Positions 23,740 through 41,232 of a stretch of 64,000 nucleotides of DNA are shown here, one piece after another. Position 1 is the first letter of the stretch, and each line of letters begins with the position of its first letter. The stretch is from Bryum argenteum (Eukaryota; Streptophyta; Bryopsida; Bryales; Bryaceae). The DNA is taken from assembly GCA_037043015.1 (NCBI GenBank), contig CM073325.1, forward strand, positions 19,323,001 to 19,387,000, read 5' to 3'. Under the pieces are notes generated by a model. It worked only from the letters and a program-made list of their open reading frames with translations, had not been told where the DNA came from and ran no database searches. Made by a program: the position numbers and the translations under genes.

Positions 23740-24150
23740 GGGGCAGCAAACATGAGGAGAGAAAGGGCGATAGTTAAGAAACGAAGGAACACAATCGCAT
23801 GCTCAACACACAGGAGCTGCTAGAGGAAGGAGGCCAAATGATGAATACTCAACTTACAACTCAAGTCAAATCTTGAGATCACTACATCCGCATTAATCCA
23901 GTGCTTGAAGCGTATCAGTCCAGATAGTCTGAACCACTTTCCCTTTCTTAACCCTAAAGGCTTCCAGAATCTCAGTAGTCTGCACTGGTAATATACACAT
24001 CAGAAGAGACTACAAGCTAAAGTGCCGATATCAAATGACTAGTCGTTCGATAGATGTCCACCGTCTTTCGAATCAACCACTGCCTTTCAAACACGATGAA
24101 TATGTACAGGCCATTTCCCATCATCCCGGCTGAAATGAAAGCTTCATTCC

Positions 24151-29960
<5,810 letters not shown>

Positions 29961-30280
29961 TGCGAAATCGGAAGCGCCACGAGATCTAATAACAGGCTGA
30001 GCGGCGATGTTGAAACATGCAGTAATCGCGGCCATGGCGGGGAAGAATTCACGCACGAATGCAGGCTCCAGAAGGCTCCAGAAGACCCTGCTCGCAATCT
30101 CCATCCTCCCTACATCCGACGTGTCTTATCTGGATCCATCGTAGATGTGGGGTGACCCATTGGTAGAGTTTGCTCCAGTTGTCACTGTCCATTGCTGGGG
30201 TCTTCTCGTCGAATCGTCGATCGCTTTTTCAGAAACCCTCACACCCATTGGACCCAACTCCATGCAAAGTATATTGAAAG

Positions 30281-30322
30281 TTCCAGAAACTCTCGTTTGC
30301 CGCTTTCGCGAACGTTCTGGAG
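30281..30322 (-). promoter_or_regulatory. Heat-shock element cluster upstream of the Hsp70 gene
   Basis: TTCCAGAA at 30281-30288 and a four-unit alternating element at 30305-30322 (TTC-gc-GAA-cg-TTC-tg-GAG). Alternating TTC/GAA blocks every five bases are the binding site of heat-shock factors. They sit about 1.2 kb from the ATG but only about 0.4 kb from the inferred first exon. Weaker TCCAGAAG sites lie near 30065-30085. Confidence 0.65.
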
Positions 30323-30329
30323 ATCGCTA

Positions 30330-33300
30330 CTTTCGTTGTCGCCGAGAACGGCGAGCGGTGCCAATGGAATGTTCACAAACTTGTATCCTAATTTCGATGA
30401 AAGCTGTTTAATGTTCCTCACCTTGCATTCGATACCTTGAAGTTAGTGCCATAGCGGTGATAGTTAGATGTACTGTAATACAGTTTCTAACATCCAACAC
30501 TGAAGTTCGCTTTGCGTTCAGTTGCTTTCCACATGGCATTGTTCTTGAGTTGCTGTATCAATGATCAGTAAGTGCTTCAAGACCAATATATCATCATTAT
30601 GCAATGCCGAGATCTATTTTGTTTCCAATTTAAGATGGAGTACTGGCCACCATGATTGGTACAATGCAAATTTACGTAAGGTAATCACACCGAACTCAAA
30701 ATCGGGCCAGACACTAGGACAAGAGAAATACTTGCTGTGCTATTGTTCATTTATGGACATCTGACTTATCATAATATTTGTATCTGTTCTCCATTAGAAT
30801 CTACTTGAACATTCTGACTGTCTAGTTAGGTTAAATCTCGGAATCAGGTGCCAGCTCCAAGATAGACGGAGTGCATAGATAATCTCTCTCACTTTTCTTT
30901 CCGTTCCTCGATAAATGCACGATAACTTCGTAAGCAGGAAATTAACGAACTTCGTCGTTTCTGCTTGTAAACGTCGACTTTAATTGCAGTGAAAGTATGA
31001 TAATAAACTCTGTGCGTTCGAGGATTGTCGTCCTTGCACGCCGGCATGGCTCTGAATGACAGTACACGTACAGACAGACTTTCGAATGGTGGATGAATTA
31101 GAAGCTCCTGGCAGCTGATGGTCGACTGAGTTGCTCTAATGTGCGCAGACTTTCTCTGTGTAGGTGCTCATGAAAAATTGGGTTTCAGTATCATACTGGA
31201 TCGAAATGGTTGCTGATACACATTGTGTAATTAAAATTGAGCCTCATGCCATGATTTCAATGTGTTTCACGGTGTGCAGGATCCTGCAATAGTCTGGAGA
31301 AGTTCTTTCGTCTGCAACTGAATCATATCATTCTATGTAAGATACTCATGAGCAACTAAAATGGCATGGTTTGACAATGGAAAACCTCATTTCGAGCTTG
31401 ATCACAAATTAGGGCAGAATGATTCTCCAACACCGAAAACAGAGTTATTGATGTGCTTAACGATCTCTTTCATAAATGCCTTGCAATAACAAGTTGTAAT
31501 GGCTCTGTTAGTTCAAACTTCAAATTACTGTAGTACAGGATAGGGTGTATTGTGTACATAATACGAGGAAGTGCTTTTCAGCTGTGATTAACAGCACTGA
31601 ATTGCATCAGATTAAGTTGAGCAGCACCGGGATGTCTCCAGCTTCAGACGTAACTGTTCTGAGAAGAGTTTAATGACCTGCTCATTACTAGTTTCTGTTG
31701 AGATGGTACCATCAGTATCTTACTTGTGCAGACTTCGATGATTTTATTTTGTAGAATTAAATTTGCAATGTTGCGTCTTACTTTAAAACAGTTGTCATTC
31801 AATGGCTGACCTACTGAATTGCCAAGCTCACCGTGTATGATAGTGCTTATCGTGTGTGACGTTCAGGTATGCTGTCAGGACAACCGGATGAAAGACTCGC
31901 CCAAATCTGACAGATTCTTGCTTGTAATGTACATTCTGAGCATGAAGTATAACATCTAGAGAAACTGTAGATTCTCACCTAATTTGCACAAGTATCATCT
32001 ATTAGCAATGGTCAAGAAATCTATGCTACCGATACTCAACGTTATATTTGTTGATAGTTTAGTGCTAGCTTTTTTGAAAATCAAGGATAATTTTTAATTA
32101 GAGATTCTGTTCATTACTTTCACAGGGAAAATGACCTTGATAATTTGATAATAGTGACACACTGGTATCAATTTTTTCATTTTTATTTATTTATTTTTAC
32201 TTTTACTTCTTTTTCATTTGCAATGTCCTATGAATTTCATACCTGATGTCAATTTCATTGCAAATCTCATTTTACAGTCATTTCTATCTAAGGTACAAAT
32301 GTTCAATTTCAACCTTGAATGTGGTCCATATACTACGATACAACTAGAAGTTTGCTCGTGAATTGAACTTGAATCAATTCCACCGTGCTAAGATAGAGTG
32401 CTCAAATATGGCTTATTTACCCTAAGGTACATAATAGCTCTACGGTCCAACTTGGCATGTACTCACAACAAACATTGCAACCAACAACAAACATTACATG
32501 TTGCAATTTTAGAAACACCTATTAGTCCACCTTCAAAAGTCATAGTAAATTGTTGAAGAGTCCCAAAGTGATGATTCTACTTCCATTTACTTTGTGCATG
32601 CCCAGAAATTTGCTTACACTACTAATTTCACTACATATTTCTCATACTCAAACTGAGCAATTATTGAGCATGATCTCTTAGGTCATTGCCATCTAAGACA
32701 ATTCAATCCGTTTAAGCCACATCCCCCACCCCCCAAGAATGTACCTTGATAACAACAATTATCCATTAGAATCTCAACTAAGGTAGGAAAACCTATTGGC
32801 AGCCCCCTCCCTACAAATGTGCATGCTAGATTCTTTAATTCTTTAATGCTAGATTTAATGGAATACCCTCTAATTACCCTCAATGTACCCCACGCATACA
32901 TGCAGTAGGGTGTCCGCTTATAGGTCAACGTACTTTGGTCACTTGTAAATACCTAAAAATAGAGAAACTTCGTCTTGTCTTTTTGCTAATCACCCAAAAA
33001 TAATAAGGCATTCATTCCATCACTCCAAATATAGTGGATGCCTTTAAAAGTCTAAAAATAAGTGTTCATACCTCAAGCATTCAAGCTTAAGTTTACGGAT
33101 TATGGTTTTAGGAGGACAGTCCTATGATCACCGGGTTCAGAAACCAAGGAGCAATGGAGCATATCCACACAGTGGGAGACATACCATAGCGCAGCCAGAT
33201 TGGTGTAGCAGATTTTCAAATGCTAACGTCCCCTCTCAAGGCACGTGTAAGCTAAGCTACGGTATGCTATCTAAGCCGTCGTTGTCGTCGTGGGTGCCGA

Positions 33301-34220
33301 TCAAGCTGTTAAGCTTTGCAACAGACAGCATTTGTCAGCTGTCAAAAAACCGCCAAAGATGGCTGGCATCTTCTGTTGTTTCAGATCTTGCACAATTCTT
33401 AGTAGACTTTGTGATTATCCTATTTGTGCCAAAACTGGCTCTAGCATCACTCCCACATTTACCTCATATCCCATGCTTGCTTGCTCCCCATGGACATGGC
33501 ATTCTTCACCGCTACAATAGTCCCTCGTGTAAATAGTAATGTTCTTTTTGCGGGAATGTGACCTCCATGTGCATGGACTGAAGATATCTATATATCATTT
33601 TTTTTGTATGTCCTTTATTATACTCATTTAGAGGAAAGGAATTCATGTGGTTTTGAACCTTTTGGTGGGTAAGTGATTCCATGGTAGTAATTGTATTGTT
33701 AATAGGCAATGTACAGAGCATCTATTTGGTACAGCCTCCGAGTTGAGATATTTGGGGTCGAGTGTAAGCTAGCTATGGTTTTCAAGTTTGAAAATTTGAA
33801 TTTGAAGGTTTTGAAGTGTGCTTTTGCGAGTGATGGAGGCATGTGTTGTTCAAAATGGCAGTTGGCATACATGGATAAAATTCATGTGAGCATCAAGGCA
33901 GTGTCAGACAGGAGGATAAAGCATCTTGGGGAGCAAGTGTGTTACATTCATGTGAAAATAGTTTGACCGGTCAATACATGTGGACGTAATACTGGTCTTC
34001 GGCCAAGGGAGAGTGATTATGATGGACACTTAGAGCTTGATGCATCTTAGCCCTTAGATGAATTCTTGTGATATTTGTTTAGGATTTGAGGTATTTTTAC
34101 AGCCCAAATTTTTCGTAAAGCAAGGACGTAAATCCATTAAAAAAAGAAGAAGAAGATAGTAGACTTTTTTTTGCACAATCAGGAGATACCAGGGCAAAAG
34201 CATTCATTAGCTTTGGCTAA
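30330..34220. other. Intergenic DNA, no gene recognised
   Basis: Nearly 3.9 kb without a convincing ORF, splice-framed exon, RNA gene or terminal repeat. Only short scattered ORFs (for example 33102-33536) that lack codon bias or family motifs. Confidence 0.4.
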
Positions 34221-34224
34221 GTTT

Positions 34225-34298
34225 GTATTCCATGTGTCCCATTATAATTGTACAATAGGTTCTCTCAAGTCTACCTCTCGATGGGACAGAGGGAGTAC
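34225..34298. mobile_element. Degenerate short Stowaway-like MITE
   Basis: The right end reads GGGACAGAGGGAGTA, the inverse of TACTCCCTCTGTCCC. The left end TATTCCATGTGTCCCAT matches it at about 12 of 17 positions. About 73 bases, no coding. Confidence 0.45.
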
Positions 34299-34304
34299 AT
34301 GGAT

Positions 34305-34394
34305 GAAGAACTTTAAGTGATGAAGATTGTCTATGAAGAACTTGAAGTGATGAAGATTGTTTATGAAGAACTTGAAGTAATGAAGATTGTCTTT
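34305..34394 (+). repeat. 30-bp minisatellite, 3 copies
   Basis: Three adjacent copies of a 30-base unit of the form GAAGAACTTGAAGTGATGAA plus ten bases, with small differences. Confidence 0.85.
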
Positions 34395-34439
34395 TCTGCT
34401 TCTTGACCACACTTCACACTCATTGGTTGTTACCTAGTC

Positions 34440-34790
34440 TCAAAGTACAAGGAGAAGATAAACTCAAACCTATTTAGAGGCCAGTGTGAATAGAGTGTTT
34501 GTTTGACCTATCCTTCAATGTATGCCTCAAGGTCATCACACCAATGGCGCAAATACTAACCCCTCTCGGGGTGAACACTATGCTAGTTCCTACCTAGATA
34601 CTTGACATGGTATTCCCCTACGGGCTTTGGGGTACCCATACAACAAGGTCCAAGAGCCTCCCAACATAGTTGGATGAATTAAGGTGGTGAGCACCATGTT
34701 GGTATGGGGAGTAGAACCCACGACCTCCTCATTGGGGCCGGGGCCATGAACCCTAACCACCAAGCGAAGACTTGAAGTGCCTCAAAGTCG
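34440..34790 (-). repeat. tRNA-derived SINE, fullest copy
   Basis: On the minus strand the head has an A-box-like TGGTTAGGGTT (plus 34749-34759) and a B-box-like GGTTCTACTCC (plus 34708-34718), about 31 bases apart as in tRNA promoters. A tRNA-unrelated body of about 240 bases follows. Head-only (9365) and body-only (3265, 6625) copies in this window confirm that head and body are one repetitive unit. Confidence 0.7.
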
Positions 34791-35929
34791 AGTAACGTTT
34801 TAATGATCATGGTATAAAGAAGCAATGGTTGCCACGTAAAGGTGTCATTGGAAGCATAACCAAGTATGCCGCCAAAATGGCAGGTTGTGACAAAATGACA
34901 GATTTCATACATCAAAATGGCACTTAGGATATAGTTATTTGAACGGAATTACCTATGTACTTATTGTGCATGATTGATTCAATGTTGTCGGTCAAGAATC
35001 ACTTCAATGCGTAATTTCCACTTTTTCTATTCACTTTTGTCCTATAATTCTTATAATCATGAGTATGGACAATTTTTTAATCACCACATGCTAAGTATTC
35101 TGAACAGCACAACATATATTCATAAAATTAAGAAATTTTAAAGTCCCAACACTAATGAAAAGGTGCTTTAAGTAAACCAACTAGTTACATAGATATTGGA
35201 AATTTGCGATTCTCCACCCACCATGGGCATATATCATCTACTTGTGGGGTCTACTCATACCACAATTCTACTTATGCAATTTGATCAAATTCACAAATCT
35301 AACTTTTCAATCCCAAAATTATACATTTTTAAAAGCTCAATATGTACATAGAGTGAATGTAATTCCACTTTCTTTACACTATACAAAATAAATGATTGCC
35401 AATGGTCACGTGATGATCTTAGTGTATGTAGGAACATGTACAAAAGTGAGAGTTCAGAAGGTTGGTGGTAGCCACAAATGCCAAGAGGGGTGATTTCTTC
35501 TAAAGGCAAGCCAGGCAGTCAAAGTGAGCAGAGTTAGAAAAGTAGTACCTCCAAAACAGAATGAGAAGGTTTTGCAGAGTCGGAAATGGTGTTGGAGTTC
35601 GTGACCATGCCTGTGAGAAAACATGACGTGGGGGGAGGTAAGGTAAGTTAATGAAGGAGCGTGGCCCTGTATTGCCCATGAGGGAGCAACCCGGAGACGT
35701 GGGTGTTTGCACGTGAGGACCAGCTTGCCGATATTGTTTACCTAATCAATCGCATTAGCCCACACACAGCCGGTGCCAGAACATCAAAGCTCCCTGGAAG
35801 ATCTCTACAGACATCTCCATACTCGTACTGTACACTGCCCGGCGGGAGATTCTAGATCCTGCACTCCTATTATTCCATTCTTCGTTGTACACGTCTGTAT
35901 TTCGATCGATTTACCACCCAGTCCATGTC

Positions 35930-36300
35930 TCCGATCGAAGCTAGCTTTCAATGCCCATATCGGTTGTATTAAGAAAAGGAACTCAATACAGGCTCTGATC
36001 GAAGCCTTCAAAGCCCTTTCCGATTGGGGTAATACGGAAAAGAACACAATGCAGTCTGATCGAAGCTTTCGAATCCTTTTCCGAAGGACCTCGATTCAGG
36101 CTCTGATCGAAAGCTTCTTGTAGGGTAAGAAGAAAAGGAACACGATATAGGCTCCAGATGATCCAGATGATCGAAGCTTTCAAATCCTTTTTCGGAGCAG
36201 TATGAAAAGGGACTCGATCCAGGCTCTGATCGAAGCTTTCAAAGCCCTTTTCGGGGTAATAAGAAAAGGAACACGATATACAGGTTCTGATCGATTCTAG
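35930..36300 (+). repeat. Minisatellite of about 60 bp, 6-7 diverged copies
   Basis: The motif CTGATCGAAGCTTTC or variants recurs near 35933, 35996, 36057, 36104, 36167, 36222 and 36289. AAAAGGAACACGAT-like words lie between. Units differ by substitutions and small indels. The ORFs across it on both strands reflect the repeat, not a gene. An inverted copy (CTTCGATCAGAGCCTGATGG) follows at about 36313. Confidence 0.8.
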
Positions 36301-36399
36301 CTGGAATCGCGCTTCGATCAGAGCCTGATGGATTCTTTGTGTGTTACGAGCAATTAAGGGGCATGTGGGATCTACCTGGGTTGACATTCGAGGTCAAGA

Positions 36400-38416
36400 C
36401 ATGCAAGACTTGAGTGTCTGCTAATTATTGATGGAAGCGTTCACTTGTTGAAAACAATACTATCATCAGCGACAGGATACTTCATGAGTGTCGAAATTGT
36501 GTCAGGGTTATTGTAATGGGTCGATCGATGGCAGAAGGACATGAATTGCCTTGCCGTGGACTTGTTGTTGCCTCATTGAATGATAGTCTACGAGGTGTGG
36601 TTCGATCGATGGATTGATGCTAATTCAATGTAGAGCAAGATCGGCGGAAGAAAGCAGTGGCGATCCCAGTTGGCGATTGCCTTTTCGGCACTTCCCACAC
36701 TTGAGGCCACGCATTTACAGTTTGACCGGCTCATTCACCGCTTACCATGGCCCCGAAATGGAAATATTGGGCGTATTACTCTTGAATTTCGTATTCTTGT
36801 TACCAAATAAGAGTAATGACTCTATGATGGAACCACCTATTGTCGTGCACTTAGTGCACTTAAGGAAATTGAGGGAATATATATACTTGGAAAGAGAAAT
36901 AAGTGGATTACTATTTTTCAGGGATGGAAATAGGAAAAGGTGAACTTTCCCTATTTTTGTGGTTTTCAATACTTAGAAGGAGATTATCATTAATTACTAC
37001 CTAAATGACAAGAAACTATTTTTTTGGCAAATGAGATTAGCCAGGATTCTTAATTACTGGGCACAAGTGGACCAAACTTTGATTTCAAATTCCTTGGGAA
37101 TGAAAAAGGTAACAATGTTAATTAGGCGAGATTATTGAGGATAATCTATTCGGAAAGGTCATTCCGAGTTATTTGCTGCATTAAGTCAAGGGAGCAGGCA
37201 CTGGCTGGGACATGAAAAATGAGACCCCAACTCGTGTTAAGATACTAAAACATTTAATTGCCTTACCTGAAATAAGAGCAAGGTAGCTGAGCTAATTTAG
37301 GGTCAACACGAAACACTATAGCCAGTTCACTGGATCACTTTCACTTGAAAGTTTCAAATCCAGCTTAATTCGGACATACTGTAACTTAAGAACCACATTT
37401 GCATGTTGCATGCCCCAGAACGTAATTAATAATTTTGTGTATAAATTACGGCTCCTTGTTTTTAGCAAGCCATTGTAATCACGAACTCAAGATGCTAGGG
37501 TGGAAACTTTCAAATTCACCTGCAGTCTTTTCTTTACCAAAGATCAGCAAGAGTATATTGCGAAGTCAAATCCATTTTGGAATTGAACTGTGTATGTCAA
37601 ATTAGGTGTTCAGGTTGATAGTATTGTCAACAATTTGTAAGAGTCCTAGCACCAATGGTACCGTGTAAAAAATTGATTTGTTGGAAGGGGTCTTTATGTG
37701 AATAAGTTGGGTACTCTAAAAGATGTGTTTCTAGATGATGTTGGTAAGAGTGTAATTCATAAAAAATTCTTAATTATGATAGTTTAGAACTGTACTTGAA
37801 AGTACTTTGTCTTGCAAAGTGGATTTTGATGGACTTGGTACTAGTAGAAAATGGTGTCCGTAGTTAAATGTCCGGAAATATATAGAACCACTTATTTTTT
37901 CCTACAACTTTGTATTCTGAAATCGATCAACACAACAATCAATATTTTGTATATTTTTATTAGTAAAGTAGACCAACTACACTAGTATTAAGTCAATAAA
38001 AATTTGATTAAAATTGACATTCGTAATAGTTGATTGAAGAACACAAAGCTATAGAAAAAAAAACAAGTTGATGAGTGAATTATGGCAAGGTGAATGTGAT
38101 TGACTGTAGCTCATATGTAAAATCCCTACAATCTCATATAGAAAGATCCTATATATTTGGTTTAGTGAAATGTGGGGGGCAATAGTCCTATACTATTGTT
38201 GTTATGTCATGTGGGCATATCATCAAGGGTAGGTCAAACATACAATATACTCTCGCCAACTTGTAGGGGTCTAGTATTTTTCTTTTAGTGAAATGTCTTA
38301 AAGTACAAAATGTTGGAATTCAGAATTGAATACTATAAGAATGACATATATTCCAACATGAAGCTTAATATACTAATTTGTTTTAACATTAAATAATGTC
38401 ATATAGTGACAATCCT
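36400..38416. other. Intergenic DNA, no gene recognised
   Basis: AT-rich, short chance ORFs only. Confidence 0.4.
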
Positions 38417-38521
38417 AATCATGGCATGAAGAATACATGATTACAAGTCATAATCATGGCATGAAGAATACATGATCACAAGTCATAATCATGGCATGAA
38501 GAATACATGATTACAAATCCA
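38417..38521 (+). repeat. 35-bp tandem repeat, 3 copies
   Basis: Three adjacent 35-base units beginning AATCATGGCATGAAGAATAC, one or two differences among them. A partial fourth unit (ATACATGATTACAAATCC) follows. Confidence 0.9.
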
Positions 38522-38539
38522 ATATTATTAAATACATGA

Positions 38540-40540
38540 TTACAAATCCAAACCATTCAAAATGCCAACAAGATACAACTCAAGCTTACCAAACTCAATA
38601 AACCAAACCCACACTAATCATTCAGAACATGTACTCCCTTTCCTCAGCGATAAGTGCTCCAAGGTTGTTTCCAATTTGTTCCTTGGAACAAGTTTGAGAC
38701 AACCTTGTAGCACTCATTTCCAAACAAAAGAGTATAGCATTTTTTTTATGTATTTAGGTCATACTACAAATCAAATTGAAGCGTCGAAGCACTAATAAGA
38801 CTTAGTGAGATTTGCAATATTTTGAGCTACATTTTAGAAGATCATTATCAACATCCCAATACGGTCATACACAACACTTTTACCTCAACTTAAGAAAATT
38901 ACAAGTTGTTTGCACATACAACTACGAATTAGTTATCAATGAAATTTTCATGCATTGTTAGAAACGTTGTAGAACCTCCCCACTTCCTAGTAGTGGAGAA
39001 TAATAATCATGTGTAGTAGGCAAAAGAATCATCCAATATTAAAATTTCAAACTCCAATATTTATCACAATGTATCACGTTCCCAACATGTCTTGATAGGT
39101 TAATAAATTTATTTCCTTTTGTAAGAGAATCCCAAGCTTCGACACGAATATTCTAAACAATATCCAAATAAATTTGGATAAAATTTGATGAAGCATATAT
39201 GACCACATCCGTGTATTCTGGAGTAAAAATATGATATTATTTTGGATGGTATTGTTCACTCCACTTCTGATATTCTGTGGGAATCAAATGTTGCTGGTGA
39301 GTTTCCAAGGAAGATTTGCATGTTGAGCGTTTAGGATGCTCTTGTTCAGCCTATTCTGAGAAAACCCCCCAACTCCCACAAGCGGGAACAATTGTACAAT
39401 TAACTCCTGTTTACTTTGTTAGAATAATGAAACAATACTAAACCCAAGACGTGGCAAGTGTACCAACTGGTGGGCTTGTTCCCCCCGTTTTGCACAATTG
39501 AAGGCACCTCAAACGGACTTTTTCACATTATTTGAAGCCGTGTTACACGAGGAGGAGTTTGAATTTTGTGAAAATCTTATTCAAAACTTGGACACTGCTC
39601 TCAGATATCCATATTATACTTTACCTCCCCCCAATGCTTCCTTCATTATGTTCTTTGAGACAAATGGGTATAATATGAGTCACGAACATAAAGATGGGCT
39701 TGCTCATCACATTTCAATTACTGTAGTAAAAGTTGCATATGTGAATTTACAATGTTTTATAATAAATAACAAAATATGAATCCACAAAGCTTAATGAAGA
39801 ATTAGGTGGTTTGAAGCACCAAAAACCACTCGTTAGGGACATCCTAGTGTGAGGCACATTATAGAGTTCAAATGTACTCATGGTATACATTTTAAATTGA
39901 TTGATTCTAGGTACTCATGAGGGTTCAAGTGATCCTAGATAAATATACAATTTCTGATTCTAATTGATTCAATCTCAAACATACTTTACACATTCTCCAA
40001 GATTGTTTCCCTTTACCACTTTTGGATTTGAAATTTGTGCACGCTCTTCTGTGAAACTACTCAAGAACAATCTGAAAGGCTTGAGCGGAAATAGGGACCT
40101 CTTCATGACACTTTCCAAGTCATTTCCTGGAGTGACACGAGGCACCAGGAAAGAAATGGACAGGACAGGACATCCCCCAAGCTGGGACCTTACCATGCCT
40201 CGAGCCTTCTTTCCCTACTTTTTAAAAAAAGGGCCTGCGGCCCTATTTTATTTTTTCTGAGTTTATATTTGGAATCAGAGACCCCACATTAGTTCAGGGA
40301 GTCTCATTTTCCCAATCAACAACAAAAAAATAGGGGGCTTTTACCCCTCACCCTTGCGGGCCCGGACAAGATTCATCCAAGCCCCCACGCCTGGTAAGTC
40401 CCAGCGTGGGGGATATCCTGCCAAATCGATAATAAACAGGGTTAAGAAAGGAAGGGAAAAGAGATTGTACATGCATATGTGCATGGCGAGGTCGTACGTA
40501 TACAAGAGGCGTATCTAAGGGAGAAAGAGATACGTACAAG
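38540..40540. other. Intergenic DNA with a GC-rich hairpin
   Basis: No supported gene. A 93-codon ORF at 39498-39779 has no recognised motif. A GC-rich inverted repeat at about 40382-40412 (CCCCCACGC paired with GCGTGGGGG) lies near its right end. Confidence 0.35.
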
Positions 40541-40546
40541 GATAGT

Positions 40547-40565
40547 AGTATAATTTATATTAATA
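40547..40565 (+). promoter_or_regulatory. Candidate TATA region of the DUF688-like gene
   Basis: AGTATAATTTATATTAAT lies about 690 bases before the ATG and just ahead of a CT-rich stretch (40615-40720) that looks like plant 5' UTR. A putative 5' UTR intron (donor CTG|GTGAGT at 40837, acceptor ATGCAG at 41176) links that leader to the coding exon. Confidence 0.4.
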
Positions 40566-41232
40566 GTGTTAATAATAAGTAGTTGAGTACAGGGGCCGCT
40601 TAATGAAGGCCGTCAACAGCTCTCTCCTCCCGCACTAATTGATCGCCGCAGCCACTACGCTCTCCCTCCTTCCCCTTCCCTCCTCCTTCCCTTCTTGCCC
40701 CTCTCAATTGCGTCCACCACCAATTCCGCCGATCCTTCAATCGTGCACTCTTTCGATCGCTCTCTAACAAGCTATCAATCGACCTCTTGAATTGGAAGCT
40801 TGTATGCATTGTCCAATTGCACCCGTTTTTGTTCTGGTGAGTCGAGTTCCTGAATTTAGTATAATTATAGTGTGTAATACTTTCCTGTGAGATTGTAAAT
40901 GGAGAGGATTTTAATGTACATTCTCACTGAGGAGTGTCTGGATGATTGAGTGGAGGCTTGTAGATTGATGTTGAGTGACAGGTGTAGTTATTGATGTGGT
41001 TTCTTGATCGCTGAAGGGTTTATGGTGCTGGATGATCGAGGCAATTGGCACTTAGTGTTCTTTGAGCAGTGGAGTTTGGAGTAGTGTTCGTATCGAGTGA
41101 ATGGTTGGTTCAAGAAGGTTGAGGTTGGATCTTGGAAGCGGCTGTACTTGATTTTGTTATGGTGATGTGGATGCAGGAGTGACAGAGATGACTGAGTGAG
41201 CACTGTGATTGGCTGGTTCAGTTTCTTGAAAG

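Noticed and set aside
30145-30440. Short plus-strand ORFs over the heat-shock-element region
   Set aside because: Two overlapping frames with no motif, lying where the Hsp70 promoter is expected.
34690-34790. tRNA gene
   Set aside because: A- and B-box-like words are present but no cloverleaf or acceptor stem can be drawn; the repeated copies and the extra body make it a SINE.
38417-38521. CRISPR-like array
   Set aside because: Units are directly adjacent with no unique spacers, in a plant nuclear context; it is a plain tandem repeat.
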